From: Streptomyces polyasparticus
GTDB lineage: Bacteria; Actinomycetota; Actinomycetes; Streptomycetales; Streptomycetaceae
Reading direction: 5' to 3'
Length of the DNA: 64,000 nt
Assembly (NCBI RefSeq): GCF_014493765.1
Contig: NZ_JACTVJ010000002.1
Span: 62,001 to 126,000 of the forward strand
Every line of letters begins with the position of its first letter. Within the stretch, counting starts at the first letter, position 1. The translations under genes and the position numbers were made by a program. Positions 24,121 to 33,927 of the stretch are shown here, piece after piece. The notes below the pieces were generated by a model. The model worked only from the letters and a program-made list of their open reading frames with translations. It was not told where the DNA came from and did not search any database.

Positions 24121-26847
24121 TCACGCCGGCCGCAGCCACACCGTCGCCAGCGGCGGCAGGACGAGCCGCAGGCTCGCGGGCCGTCCGTGCGCGCCCACCG
24201 GATCGGGCTTGATCGTCTCCGGGTTGCCCACACCGCCGCCGCCGTACGCGACTGCGTCGGTGTTCAGGACCTCGTGCCACGCGGGCACCTCGTCGGGCAC
24301 GCCGAGCCGGTACTCGTGCCGTACGACCGGCGAGAAGTTGGACACGGCGAGCAGCGGCGAGCCCTCGGCGTCGTAGCGCAGGAACGCGAACACGTTGTCC
24401 TCGGCCGCGTCCCCCACCACCCAGGCGAACCCGGCCGGCACGGTGTCGCACTGCCACAGGGCCGGTGCCGCCCGGTAGACGGAGTTCAGATCGCGCACCA
24501 GGTCCCGTACGCCCCGGTGGTCCGGCTCGGCCCCGTACGCGGGGTCGAGCAGCCACCAGTCGGGCCCGTGCGCCTCCGACCACTCGGCGCCCTGTGCGAA
24601 CTCCTGGCCCATGAACAGGAGTTGCTTGCCGGGGTGCGCCCACATGAAGCCGAGATACGCGCGGTGGGTGGCGCGCTGCTGCCACCAGTCGCCGGGCATC
24701 TTCGAGACCAGCGAACGCTTGCCGTGCACGACCTCGTCGTGCGAGATCGGCAGCACATAGTTCTCGCTGTACGCGTACACCATCGAGAAGGTCATCTCGT
24801 TGTGGTGGTGCTTGCGATGCACCGGCTCGTGCTGCACGTAGCCGAGCGAGTCGTGCATCCAGCCCATGTTCCACTTCAGGCCGAAGCCGAGCCCGCCGAA
24901 GCCGCCGGGGCCGAGATGGTGGGTGGCGCGGGTGACACCGTCCCAGGCCGTGGACTCCTCGGCGATGGTGACGACGCCCGGCTCGCGGCGGTAGACCGTG
25001 GCGTTCATCTCCTGCAGGAACGCCACTGCGTCCAGGTTCTCGCGGCCGCCGTGGACGTTCGGGGTCCACTGGCCGTGCTCGCGGGAGTAGTCGAGGTAGA
25101 GCATCGAGGCGACCGCGTCCACGCGCAGGCCGTCGATGTGGAACTCCTCGCACCAGTACAGGGCGTTGGCGACGAGGAAGTTGCGGACCTCGTTGCGGCC
25201 GTAGTCGAACTCGAGCGTCCCCCAGTCGGGGTGCGCGGCCCGCAGCGGGTCCTCGTGCTCGTACAGCGGACGGCCGTCGAACTCCGCGAGCGCCCAGTCG
25301 TCGCGCGGGAAGTGCGCCGGCACCCAGTCCATCAGGACGCCGATCCCGGCCCGGTGCAGCGCGTCGACCAGGTACTTGAAGTCGTCGGGCGTGCCCATCC
25401 GTGCCGTCGGCGCGTAGAAGCCGGTGACCTGGTAGCCCCAGGAGCCGCCGAAGGGGTGCTCGGCGACCGGCATCAGCTCCACGTGCGTGAAGCCCAAGTC
25501 CTTCACATAGGCGGGCAGTTGTTCGGCCAGCTGGCGGTACGTGAGTCCGGGGCGCCACGACGCCAGGTGCACCTCGTACACCGAGAACGGGCTCTCGTGC
25601 GCCGGACGCGCGGCCCGCGCCGCCATCCACTCCTCGTCGTCCCAGGCGTGGTGCGAGGCGTGGACGATCGAGGAGTTGGCCGGCGGCACCTCCGTGCGCC
25701 GGGCCATCGGGTCGGCGCGGAAGGTCATCGAGCCGTCGGGCCGGGTGATCTGGAACTTGTAGAGCTCGCCCTCGCCGACCCCCGGTACGAACAGCTCCCA
25801 GATCCCGGACGAGCCGAGCGACCTGAGCGGGAAGCCGGTGCCGTCCCAGTAGTTGAAGTTGCCGACGACCCGCACGCCCTGGGCGTTCGGCGCCCACACG
25901 GTGAAGCGGGTGCCGTCGACGCCCTGATGGGTCATGGGCTCGGCGCCGAGCGCCTTCCACAGCTGCTCATGGCGGCCCTCGCCGATCAGATGGAGATCGA
26001 ACTCGCCGAGCGCGGGCAGGAAGCCGTACGGGTCGGCGGTCTCGAAGTCGTTGTCCTCGTACGAGATGAGCAGCCGGTAGTCGGGGACCGAGCGCAGCGG
26101 CAGGACGCCGGAGAAGAACCCGCCCCCGTCGTCGTCCAGTTGGGCCCGCAGCCCCTCGGTGATCACGGTCACCCGCAGTGCGTACGGCCGCAGCACACGG
26201 AACACCACGCCCTCGGGGTGCGGATGCGCACCGAGCACGGAGTGCGGATCGTGGTGCGTGCCGGCGAGCAGGCGGTCGCGCTCCTCGAAGGGGAGCGCTG
26301 CGGGGGCGTGGTGCGCGGGCTCGGGGGCTATGGGACCGGCGGCCGGGGCCTTCGTGGCCGGTGTCGTCAGGGCCGGGGTCCCGGCGGCCGGTGTCTTGGT
26401 GGCCGGAGTCCTCGCGGCCGGGGTCCTCCCGGCCTTCTTCGCCGTGGCCCCCTGCGCGGGGACCTTCTTGGCAGCCGCCTTGACGGCAGGCTTCTTGGCG
26501 GCAGGCTTCTTGGCCTGCACCGTCTTGGCCTGAGCCTTCTTGGGCAGGGCCCGCTTGGCGGCGGCCTCCTCGACGGGGCCCTTCGCCGCCGTCGTCTCCT
26601 TGACCGGACTCTTCGCCGCCGCGGTCTCCTCGACCGGACCCTTCTTGGCGGGGGCCTTCTTCGCCACGGCCTTCCTGGCCACAGCCTTCTTCGCGGCCGC
26701 CTTCTTCTCCACGGCCGCCTTCCCCGTCGCCGCCTTCTTCGGCTGGCGGGGAACGGCCGCCTGCTCCGGGGCGGCCTTCGCGACGCCCTCCTTCGAGGAC
26801 CGGGCGGGCTTCTCGGGCGGCTGGGGCTCGGGGGGACGCGTACTCAC
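24121..26847 (-). CDS. glgB: 1,4-alpha-glucan branching enzyme with H1-like tail
   Basis: 908 residues. The enzyme part starts near residue 188 ([20 protein letters not shown]): two beta-sandwich domains (CBM48-like), then a GH13 barrel with the nucleophile Asp in GLRVDAVAS, the acid/base Glu in [14 protein letters not shown] and the third acid in SHDEVVHGK. It makes alpha-1,6 branches in the glucan produced by GlgE. Residues about 30-170 are a Lys/Ala/Pro-rich low-complexity tail ([20 protein letters not shown] pattern, then TPA repeats) resembling histone H1, not part of the standard enzyme. GTG start overlaps the mak stop (GTGA), last gene of the operon. Confidence 0.95.
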   Translation of the reverse strand: MSTRPPEPQPPEKPARSSKEGVAKAAPEQAAVPRQPKKAATGKAAVEKKAAAKKAVARKAVAKKAPAKKGPVEETAAAKSPVKETTAAKGPVEEAAAKRALPKKAQAKTVQAKKPAAKKPAVKAAAKKVPAQGATAKKAGRTPAARTPATKTPAAGTPALTTPATKAPAAGPIAPEPAHHAPAALPFEERDRLLAGTHHDPHSVLGAHPHPEGVVFRVLRPYALRVTVITEGLRAQLDDDGGGFFSGVLPLRSVPDYRLLISYEDNDFETADPYGFLPALGEFDLHLIGEGRHEQLWKALGAEPMTHQGVDGTRFTVWAPNAQGVRVVGNFNYWDGTGFPLRSLGSSGIWELFVPGVGEGELYKFQITRPDGSMTFRADPMARRTEVPPANSSIVHASHHAWDDEEWMAARAARPAHESPFSVYEVHLASWRPGLTYRQLAEQLPAYVKDLGFTHVELMPVAEHPFGGSWGYQVTGFYAPTARMGTPDDFKYLVDALHRAGIGVLMDWVPAHFPRDDWALAEFDGRPLYEHEDPLRAAHPDWGTLEFDYGRNEVRNFLVANALYWCEEFHIDGLRVDAVASMLYLDYSREHGQWTPNVHGGRENLDAVAFLQEMNATVYRREPGVVTIAEESTAWDGVTRATHHLGPGGFGGLGFGLKWNMGWMHDSLGYVQHEPVHRKHHHNEMTFSMVYAYSENYVLPISHDEVVHGKRSLVSKMPGDWWQQRATHRAYLGFMWAHPGKQLLFMGQEFAQGAEWSEAHGPDWWLLDPAYGAEPDHRGVRDLVRDLNSVYRAAPALWQCDTVPAGFAWVVGDAAEDNVFAFLRYDAEGSPLLAVSNFSPVVRHEYRLGVPDEVPAWHEVLNTDAVAYGGGGVGNPETIKPDPVGAHGRPASLRLVLPPLATVWLRPA

Positions 26848-28295
26848 GGGCGAGGCCTCCTCGGGGGCGTACGGACGACAGGGTTTCCGGGAGCGGCAGC
26901 GGACAGACGGCGGATCGCCGCCATCGGCACGGGCAGCCAGTCGGGCCGGTGCCGGGCCTCGTACAGGACCTCGTACACGGCCTTGTCGGTCTCATAGGCC
27001 CGTACGAGGACGGCATGCGCGGCCGGATCCGCGCCGCCGGCCGCGGCGTACCCGGCGCAGTACGCCTCCCGGCACGCGGCCGCCCAGCCGAGGCCCGCTT
27101 CGGGCACCGAGCAGGCCGCGTAGTCGAAGGACCGCAGCATGCCCGCCACATCGCGCATCGCCGGCTGCTCGCGGCGGCGTTCGGACAGCGGGCGTGCGGG
27201 CTCGCCCTCGAAGTCGATGATCTGCCAGGTGCCGTCCGGCGCCCGCAGACACTGCCCGAGGTGCAGATCGCCGTGCACCCGCTGGGCGAACCCGATGTCG
27301 GCGTCCGGGAGTTGACGCAACTCCTCGAAGGCATCCGTGAGCGCCGGCACATACGGCCGCAGCATCGGCACGTCCTGCGCGGTGTCCCGCAGCCGCTGCA
27401 CCATCTCGTCGGCGATCACCTCGCGCTGCGGAGGTCCGAGCGAGACCTGGGGCGCCGCCGCCGCGAGCGCCGCGTGCACCTCGGCCGTGGCCTCGCCGAG
27501 CGCGTACGCCTCCGCGGTGAAGTCGTCGCCCTTGGCCAGCGTCCGCAGCGCCAGCTCCCAGCCGTCCTCGGCGCCCGCGAGGAAGGGCTGCAGCACGCCG
27601 AGTGTCAGCGGTTCGCCGCTGTCGAGCTCCGCGGTGCACCAGGCGGCCGGCGCGGGCACGCGGGTGCAGCCCTCGCGGGCGAGCAGGAGGGGGAGTTCGA
27701 GATCCGGGTTGAGGCCGGGGACGACCCGCCGGATCAGCTTGAGGATGTACCTATCGCCGTATACGAGCGAGGAGTTGGACTGTTCCGCGCCGAGCATCCG
27801 GGGCGTGAGGCCGCCGGGTATCTCGGCGCCGGGGGCCTGTTCGAAGCGGAGCACCCCGATGCGGCCGGGTATCCGTAACCGCTCCAGGAGCAGCGCGGCG
27901 GCCCGGGGGTCGTGCACCCCTTCGTACACGGCGGACCCGGCGAGCGGCCCGTGTTCCGCGTGCCCGATCAGGGCCGGGGCCAGCTGCGGCGGCAGCGTCG
28001 GGCGTACGCCGAGCAGCAGTTGGTAGCAGTCACCCGGGCCCGCCGCCGGATCGCCCTGCGCGGGCACACCCTGCGCGGGCCCGCCCGCCTGTTCCGCCCG
28101 TACGAGCAGATGCAGCAGTCCGGACGGACGCAGTGCGGTCGCCGCCACCAGCGTGAAGCCGGTGACCGGCCGCCCCTTCCCCGCGAACCAGCGCTGCCGG
28201 GGCAGCCAGGCGCGCAGCAGTGGATCGAGGGAGGCGAGCAGATCGGGCCGGGCACTCTCGTACCCGGCGGCCGGGCGGATGACTGCTTCCGACAT
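26844..28295 (-). CDS. mak: Maltokinase (Mak/Pep2)
   Basis: 483 residues from ATG 28295, preceded by AAAGGAAG. N-terminal cap ([19 protein letters not shown]) and aminoglycoside-phosphotransferase-like kinase domain with [10 protein letters not shown] (catalytic loop) and [16 protein letters not shown] (metal-binding DFE). It phosphorylates maltose with ATP to maltose-1-phosphate, the GlgE donor. Codon 140 is TTA (plus-strand 27876-27878), so translation should need the rare tRNA encoded by bldA in Streptomyces. It lies between treS and glgB, overlapping glgB by 4 bp and 59 bp downstream of treS. Confidence 0.95.
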   Translation of the reverse strand: MSEAVIRPAAGYESARPDLLASLDPLLRAWLPRQRWFAGKGRPVTGFTLVAATALRPSGLLHLLVRAEQAGGPAQGVPAQGDPAAGPGDCYQLLLGVRPTLPPQLAPALIGHAEHGPLAGSAVYEGVHDPRAAALLLERLRIPGRIGVLRFEQAPGAEIPGGLTPRMLGAEQSNSSLVYGDRYILKLIRRVVPGLNPDLELPLLLAREGCTRVPAPAAWCTAELDSGEPLTLGVLQPFLAGAEDGWELALRTLAKGDDFTAEAYALGEATAEVHAALAAAAPQVSLGPPQREVIADEMVQRLRDTAQDVPMLRPYVPALTDAFEELRQLPDADIGFAQRVHGDLHLGQCLRAPDGTWQIIDFEGEPARPLSERRREQPAMRDVAGMLRSFDYAACSVPEAGLGWAAACREAYCAGYAAAGGADPAAHAVLVRAYETDKAVYEVLYEARHRPDWLPVPMAAIRRLSAAAPGNPVVRTPPRRPRP

Positions 28296-28354
28296 GGCGT
28301 GCTTCCTTTCCCCGTACGGGTGGGGGAGCTGTGCCTGCGAACCTGTAATCGAAC

Positions 28355-30055
28355 CTACGACGGATCGGTGCGGAGCCGGAACCAGTAGAAGCCGTGCCCC
28401 GCGAGGGTGAGCAGATACGGGAGTTCCCCGATCGCGGGGAACCGAACGCCGCCGATCAGCTCCACCGGATGCCGTCCGTTGAAGGACTGCAGGTCGAGCT
28501 CGGTGGGCTGCGGGAAGCGCGAGAAGTTGTGCACGCACAGGACCAGGTCGTCGCCGTGCTCGCGCAGGAAGGCCAGAACGGCCGGGTTGGACGAGGGCAG
28601 TTCGGTGTACGAGCCGAGGCCGAACGCCGGGTTCTGCTTACGGATCTCGATCATCCGGCGCGTCCAGTGCAGGAGGGAGGACGGCGAGGACATGGAGGCC
28701 TCGACGTTCGTCACCTGGTAGCCGTAGACCGGGTCCATGATCGTGGGCAGGAAGAGTCGGCCCGGATCGCAGGACGAGAAGCCTGCGTTGCGGTCCGGGG
28801 TCCACTGCATGGGCGTACGGACGGCGTCCCGGTCGCCGAGCCAGATGTTGTCGCCCATCCCGATCTCGTCGCCGTAGTACAGGATCGGCGATCCCGGCAG
28901 CGACAGGAGCAGGGCGGTGAACAGCTCGATCTGGTTGCGGTCGTTGTCGAGGAGCGGGGCCAGCCGCCTGCGGATGCCGATGTTGGCCCGCATCCGCGGA
29001 TCCTTGGCGTACTCCGCGTACATGTAGTCGCGCTCTTCGTCCGTGACCATCTCGAGCGTCAGCTCGTCGTGGTTGCGCAGGAAGATGCCCCACTGGCAGC
29101 CGGCCGGGATGGCGGGCGTCTTGGCGAGGATCTCGGAGACCGGGTAGCGCGACTCCCGCCGTACGGCCATGAAGATCCGCGGCATCACCGGGAAGTGGAA
29201 GGCCATGTGGCACTCGTCGCCGCCGCCCTCGAAGTCGCCGAAGTAGTCGACGACGTCCTCCGGCCACTGGTTCGCCTCGGCGAGCAGCACGGTGTCCGGG
29301 TAGTGCGCGTCGATCTCCTTGCGTACGCGCTTGAGCAGCTCGTGCGTGCGCGGCAGGTTCTCGCAGTTGGTGCCCTCCTCCGCGTAGAGGTAGGGCACCG
29401 CGTCGAGCCGGAAGCCGTCGATGCCGAGATCCAGCCAGAAGCGGAGGGCCGAGATGATCTCCTCCTGGACGGCCGGGTTCTCGAAGTTGAGGTCCGGCTG
29501 GTGGGAGAAGAAGCGGTGCCAGAAGTACTGCTTGCGGACCGGGTCGAAGGTCCAGTTGGACGTCTCGGTGTCGACGAAGATGATCCGCGCGTCCTGGTAC
29601 TGCTTGTCGTCGTCCGCCCAGACGTAGTAGTCGCCGTAGGGCCCGTCGGGGTTGGTGCGCGACTCCTGGAACCACGGATGCTGGTCGCTGGTGTGGTTCA
29701 TGACGAAGTCGATGATCACGCGCATGCCGCGCTGGTGGGCGGCGTCCACGAACTCCACGAAGTCCGCGAGGTCCCCGAAGTCCGGCAGCACGGCTGTGTA
29801 GTCGGAGACGTCGTAGCCGCCGTCGCGCAGCGGCGAGGCGAAGAACGGCGGCAGCCAGAGGCAGTCCACGCCGAGCCACTGGAGGTAGTCCAGCTTGGCG
29901 GTGATGCCCTTGAGGTCGCCGATGCCGTCGCCGTTGCTGTCCTGGAAGGACCGGACGAGGACTTCGTAGAACACGGCGCGCTTGAACCAGTCGGGGTCAC
30001 GGTCCTTCGCAGGGGTGTCCTCGAAGGTGTCCGGGACGGGCTCGTTGACGATCAT
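28355..30055 (-). CDS. treS: Trehalose synthase (maltose-trehalose mutase)
   Basis: 566 residues from ATG 30055, with GGAGGG about 10 nt upstream. GH13 TreS with [16 protein letters not shown] near the N-terminus, the nucleophile Asp in [15 protein letters not shown], acid/base Glu in [12 protein letters not shown], and [11 protein letters not shown]. It interconverts trehalose and maltose and feeds maltose to Mak. The length matches stand-alone TreS; the maltokinase is a separate gene, not fused. It starts 19 bp after glgE ends, so it is cotranscribed. Confidence 0.95.
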   Translation of the reverse strand: MIVNEPVPDTFEDTPAKDRDPDWFKRAVFYEVLVRSFQDSNGDGIGDLKGITAKLDYLQWLGVDCLWLPPFFASPLRDGGYDVSDYTAVLPDFGDLADFVEFVDAAHQRGMRVIIDFVMNHTSDQHPWFQESRTNPDGPYGDYYVWADDDKQYQDARIIFVDTETSNWTFDPVRKQYFWHRFFSHQPDLNFENPAVQEEIISALRFWLDLGIDGFRLDAVPYLYAEEGTNCENLPRTHELLKRVRKEIDAHYPDTVLLAEANQWPEDVVDYFGDFEGGGDECHMAFHFPVMPRIFMAVRRESRYPVSEILAKTPAIPAGCQWGIFLRNHDELTLEMVTDEERDYMYAEYAKDPRMRANIGIRRRLAPLLDNDRNQIELFTALLLSLPGSPILYYGDEIGMGDNIWLGDRDAVRTPMQWTPDRNAGFSSCDPGRLFLPTIMDPVYGYQVTNVEASMSSPSSLLHWTRRMIEIRKQNPAFGLGSYTELPSSNPAVLAFLREHGDDLVLCVHNFSRFPQPTELDLQSFNGRHPVELIGGVRFPAIGELPYLLTLAGHGFYWFRLRTDPS

Positions 30056-30074
30056 GTGTGGGTGACCCTCCGAT

Positions 30075-32084
30075 TCACGGCGAGGACGGTCGCAGGACGG
30101 TGAGGATGTGAGCGGGCGATCGGCCCGGCTCCAGACGCACATAGTTGGCCCTGCCCCAGTGGTAGACCTCGTCCGTGAGCTCATCGCGTACATCGGTGAA
30201 CTCGTGCCAGTCGAGGCCCAGTTGCGGCATGTCCAACGAGACGGTGGCTTCCTGGGTGTGGTGCGGGTCCAGGTTCACGACCACCAGAACCGTGTTCGGG
30301 CCATGGGTTTTCGAGTACGCCAGGACCTGGTCGTTGTCCACGTCGTGGAAGTGGATCCGGCGCAGCTGGCGCAGCGCCGGGCTGGTGCGGCGGATGCCGT
30401 TGAGGCGGGTGATCAGGGGGGCGATCGTCCGGCCCTCGCGCTCGGCGGCCGCCCAGTCGCGCGGTTTGAGCTGGTATTTCTCGGAGTGCAGATACTCCTC
30501 GCTGCCCGGCCTTACCGGAACGTTTTCGCAGAGTTCGTAGCCGCTGTAGACGCCCCAGGTCGGGGACAGGGTCGCGGCGAGCACCGCCCGCACCTCGAAG
30601 GCCGGGCGGCCGCCTTCCTGCAGATACGCGTGCAGGATGTCCGGCGTGTTCACGAAGAAGTTCGGGCGCATGTAGTGCGCCGTCTCATGCGCCAACTCAC
30701 GGGCGTAGTCGGCCAGTTCGCGCTTCTCATTACGCCAGGTGAAGTACGTGTAGGACTGCTGGAAGCCGATCTGGGCCAGGGTGCGCATCATCGCGGGACG
30801 CGTGAACGCCTCGGCCAGGAAGATCACATCGGGGTCGGTGCGCCGGATCTCGCCGAGCACCTGCTCCCAGAACACCACCGGCTTCGTATGCGGATTGTCC
30901 ACGCGGAAGATCCGTACGCCGTGCTCCATCCAGTGCCGAAGCACGCGCAGGGTTTCCCTGACGAGCCCCGGCATGTCCTGGTCGAAGGCGATCGGATAGA
31001 TGTCCTGGTACTTCTTCGGCGGGTTCTCCGCGTACGCGATCGTGCCGTCGGGGCGGTGGTGGAACCAGTCGGGGTGCTTGTCGACCCAGGGGTGGTCGGG
31101 AGAGCACTGCAGAGCGAAGTCGAGCGCGATCTCCAGATTCAGCTCACGGGCCCGGGCGACGAAGGCGTCGAAGTCCTCGAGCGTGCCGAGGTCGGGGTGG
31201 ATCGCGTCGTGGCCGCCGTCCGGCGAACCGATCGCCCAGGGCACGCCGACATCGTCGGGCTCGGGCGAGAGGGTGTTGTTGCGGCCCTTGCGGAACGTGG
31301 TGCCGATGGGGTGGATCGGCGGCAGATACACCACGTCGAAGCCCATCGCGGCGATCGCGGGCAGCCGCTCGGCGGCGGTGGTGAAGGTGCCGCCGGTGTG
31401 GGTGCCGTCCGGGTTCTCGCGCACGCCCTCGGAGCGCGGGAAGAACTCGTACCACGAGCCGAACAAGGCGCGCGGGCGCTCCACGAGGAGCGGCAACTCG
31501 GCGGAGGAAGAGACGAGTTCGCGCAGTGGACGGGCCTGCAGGATCTCGCTGACCTGCGGGGTGAGCGCCGCCGCGAGCCGTGCGCTCGGCGGGCGCCGGG
31601 TGTCCCGCAGCGCGTCGGCCGCTTCGAGGAGCGTGTCCTTGAGCGGCTTGGGTATGTCCTCTGCCTCGGCGGCGCGCTCGTGGAGCAACGCGCCCTCCTC
31701 CAGGACGAGTTCGGTGTCGATCCCCGCCGGGATCTTGATGCCCGCGTGGTGCCGCCAGGTCGAGACCGGATCACCCCAGGCCTCCACCCGGTACGTCCAG
31801 AGGCCCGCGCGGTCCGCGGTGACGTCGGCGCCCCAGCGGTCGGTGCCGGGGGCCAGCTCGCGCATCGGGGTCCAGGGGCCCTCGCGTCCGTCCGGATCGA
31901 CGAGGACCGCGTTGGCGGCCACGGCATCGTGGCCCTCACGGAAGACGGTGGCGCTGACCTGGAAGGTCTCGCCCACGACACACTTGGCGGGGAGCCGGCC
32001 GCAGTCGACGGCCGGCTGGACGTCGAGGACGGGGATACGTCCGATCCGCGGTGGTTCGAAGGGCATGCTCACGCTTGAGTTCAC
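30075..32084 (-). CDS. glgE: Maltosyltransferase GlgE
   Basis: 669 residues from GTG 32084, preceded by AGGTG with a 5-nt spacer; ATG 32066 is an alternative. GH13_3 GlgE features: N-terminal domain ([16 protein letters not shown]), [12 protein letters not shown], catalytic nucleophile Asp in [13 protein letters not shown], acid/base Glu in [12 protein letters not shown], and [11 protein letters not shown]. It transfers maltose from maltose-1-phosphate to alpha-1,4-glucan chains. First gene of the glgE-treS-mak-glgB operon, the GlgE pathway known from mycobacteria and Streptomyces. Confidence 0.96.
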   Translation of the reverse strand: MNSSVSMPFEPPRIGRIPVLDVQPAVDCGRLPAKCVVGETFQVSATVFREGHDAVAANAVLVDPDGREGPWTPMRELAPGTDRWGADVTADRAGLWTYRVEAWGDPVSTWRHHAGIKIPAGIDTELVLEEGALLHERAAEAEDIPKPLKDTLLEAADALRDTRRPPSARLAAALTPQVSEILQARPLRELVSSSAELPLLVERPRALFGSWYEFFPRSEGVRENPDGTHTGGTFTTAAERLPAIAAMGFDVVYLPPIHPIGTTFRKGRNNTLSPEPDDVGVPWAIGSPDGGHDAIHPDLGTLEDFDAFVARARELNLEIALDFALQCSPDHPWVDKHPDWFHHRPDGTIAYAENPPKKYQDIYPIAFDQDMPGLVRETLRVLRHWMEHGVRIFRVDNPHTKPVVFWEQVLGEIRRTDPDVIFLAEAFTRPAMMRTLAQIGFQQSYTYFTWRNEKRELADYARELAHETAHYMRPNFFVNTPDILHAYLQEGGRPAFEVRAVLAATLSPTWGVYSGYELCENVPVRPGSEEYLHSEKYQLKPRDWAAAEREGRTIAPLITRLNGIRRTSPALRQLRRIHFHDVDNDQVLAYSKTHGPNTVLVVVNLDPHHTQEATVSLDMPQLGLDWHEFTDVRDELTDEVYHWGRANYVRLEPGRSPAHILTVLRPSSP

Positions 32085-32288
32085 GACATCACCTGGGGGT
32101 GGGGTGGTGGTCGGGTGCAGTGGAGCTGGGGCGTGTACCGGGGGAGCCTTCCACGCTCTCCGGGCGGGCAATCCGGGGCCTTGTTAACTACTGGCGCGTA
32201 AGAGTGCAGACATCGCGACAAGGGGCGTACGGGCAACGAGTACCCCGCATCGCAGACAAGTCGACTTGAGACCGAAACGCAAGACGGC

Positions 32289-32311
32289 CTGCCCCATCGG
32301 TACCGGGGCAG
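32289..32311. terminator. Terminator after the S8 protease gene
   Basis: CTGCCCC (32289-32295) pairs with GGGGCAG (32305-32311), 22 bp beyond the protease stop. The remaining gap to glgE (32085-32288) must hold the glgE promoter; I see no clear hexamers there. Confidence 0.65.
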
Positions 32312-32332
32312 ACCCTCTCAACGGGCCCTGCT

Positions 32333-33535
32333 TTACGGGTTGTTGACCTGCAGCAGAAGGTTCGGCGAACCCGGGAGCGCGCCGAGCACCTTGCCCTGTG
32401 CCGCCTTCTCCTGCAGCGCCGTGCCCACCTCGGCCGGGGACGCGTCCCGGTGGTCGGCCAGATACAGCGCGGCCGCGCCCGCCGCGTGCGGCGCCGCCAT
32501 CGAGGTGCCGGACTCGGTGACGACGGCCGTGTCGCTCGCGTTCGACAGCGAGGTGATCTCGCCCCCGGGGGCGAACAGGTCGACACTCGGGCCCCAGTTG
32601 GAGAACGCCGAGCGCAGGTCGTCCGCCTCGGTCGAGCCGACCGTGATCGCCTCGGGCACGCGGGCCGGGGAGACGAGCGAGGCGGGCTGCGCCTCGTTGC
32701 CCGCCGCGACCGTGAACGTGATACCGGCCGCGATCGCGTTCCGCACGGCCTGGTCGAGCGCGGGGTCGGCGGGGCCGCCCAGGCTCATGTTGACGACCGC
32801 GGGTCCCTGCGCGTTCCGCACCACCCAGTCGATGCCCGCGAGGATGCCGGCCGTGCTGCCCGCGCCCTCGTCGTCGAGCACGCGCACCGCCACGATCTCG
32901 GCCTGCTTGGCGACGCCGTACTGCTCGCCGGCGATCGTCCCCGCCACATGCGTGCCGTGCCCGAAACCGTCCTCGGCGACGGGATCGCCGTCGATGAAGT
33001 CCCAGCCGTTGTGCGCGCGTCCGCCGAAGTCCTGGTGCGAGATCCGCACACCGGTGTCGAGGACGTACACCTTCACCCCGGCGCCCGCGGATTCCGGCCA
33101 GGTGTACGAGGAGTCGAGCGGCGGATCGGTCTGGTCGATCCGGTCGAGACCCCAGGACGGCGGGTCCGGCTGGGTGTGCTGCGTGGTCACCTTCGTGTCC
33201 TGGGCCACGGCCACCACATGCGGATCGGCCGCGAACTCCTTGGCCTTCCGGGCGCTCAGCTTCACCGCGTACCCATTGAGCGCTTCGTCGTACGTGTGGC
33301 TGATTCTCGCTCCGTACTTCTCGGCGAGGCCCTTCCCGGCCTTCGACCCGGAGTCGGTGGCGCCGTCGAGCGTGACGATATAGCTGTTGCCGATGGCGCC
33401 GGCCTGCCCGGCGCCGAGTATCCGCCCCTCCTGCGGGGCGGCCTGCGCGGGAGCGGTGATGGCCGAAACCATCACGGCGGTGGCCGCGGCGGTCAGCCCG
33501 GCAGCCCAGCGCAGGCGAGTAGTCCCTTTCCTCAT
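32333..33535 (-). CDS. Secreted subtilisin-like serine protease (S8)
   Basis: 400 residues from ATG 33535; the AGGAGGGG upstream is its ribosome-binding site. Signal peptide to about residue 33 (APAQAAP), I9-type propeptide (SYIVTLDGAT to VVAVAQD), then the S8 domain with Asp in YVLDTGVRISHQDF, His in GFGHGTHVAGTIAG, oxyanion Asn in VAAGNEA and Ser in SGTSMAAPHAAG. The triad is complete. Secreted peptidase of the proteinase-K/aqualysin type, without a C-terminal accessory domain. It is divergent from glgP and upstream of the glgE operon; no functional link to glucan metabolism is evident. Confidence 0.94.
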   Translation of the reverse strand: MRKGTTRLRWAAGLTAAATAVMVSAITAPAQAAPQEGRILGAGQAGAIGNSYIVTLDGATDSGSKAGKGLAEKYGARISHTYDEALNGYAVKLSARKAKEFAADPHVVAVAQDTKVTTQHTQPDPPSWGLDRIDQTDPPLDSSYTWPESAGAGVKVYVLDTGVRISHQDFGGRAHNGWDFIDGDPVAEDGFGHGTHVAGTIAGEQYGVAKQAEIVAVRVLDDEGAGSTAGILAGIDWVVRNAQGPAVVNMSLGGPADPALDQAVRNAIAAGITFTVAAGNEAQPASLVSPARVPEAITVGSTEADDLRSAFSNWGPSVDLFAPGGEITSLSNASDTAVVTESGTSMAAPHAAGAAALYLADHRDASPAEVGTALQEKAAQGKVLGALPGSPNLLLQVNNP

Positions 33536-33927
33536 GCCGATAGTTCCCCTCCTCAACTCCGCGTCGCGCAGGGGGAGTCACGGCCTGGTCGACAGCCCGC
33601 TCCCCGTCCGGACCCCGGCGACACTTGGCAGCCTCCCGCGCACCGCGAAGGGGAACAACCCGTACCTCCGGGCGGAACAGGCCATATCGGGCGTGGGCGA
33701 GGTGTGCGGATTGTGAAGGGTTGCGCTCGGTCCTGGCCATTTCCGGGCAGCCGCGCGGCCGGGGACGCCCGCCCCACCGGCTGCCGCCCGTCACGGACGA
33801 GCGCCCCCAGTGCCCCTCCACGCCCCATGGATGGGAGCCCCCGGCGCCGCTACCGTCGAAGGCGACGAGGGGGACGTACGAAGGCGTGGGTCCCCGCGGC
33901 GCGTTGGCCCCCTGCGAAGGTGGAACC
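33536..33927. other. Divergent intergenic region, protease / glgP
   Basis: 392 bp without a supported gene. It must contain both promoters. GATATG (minus strand, near 33685) and TACCGT (33850-33855, plus strand) are weak -10 candidates. No convincing palindrome or small ORF seen. Confidence 0.4.

Noticed and set aside
24076-26997. 973-codon frame antisense to glgB
   Set aside because: Low-complexity translation of the complementary strand with no recognisable motif.
30075-32084. GlgE as an alpha-amylase
   Set aside because: The [14 protein letters not shown] and NTPDILH segments and the treS-mak-glgB operon identify the maltosyltransferase.
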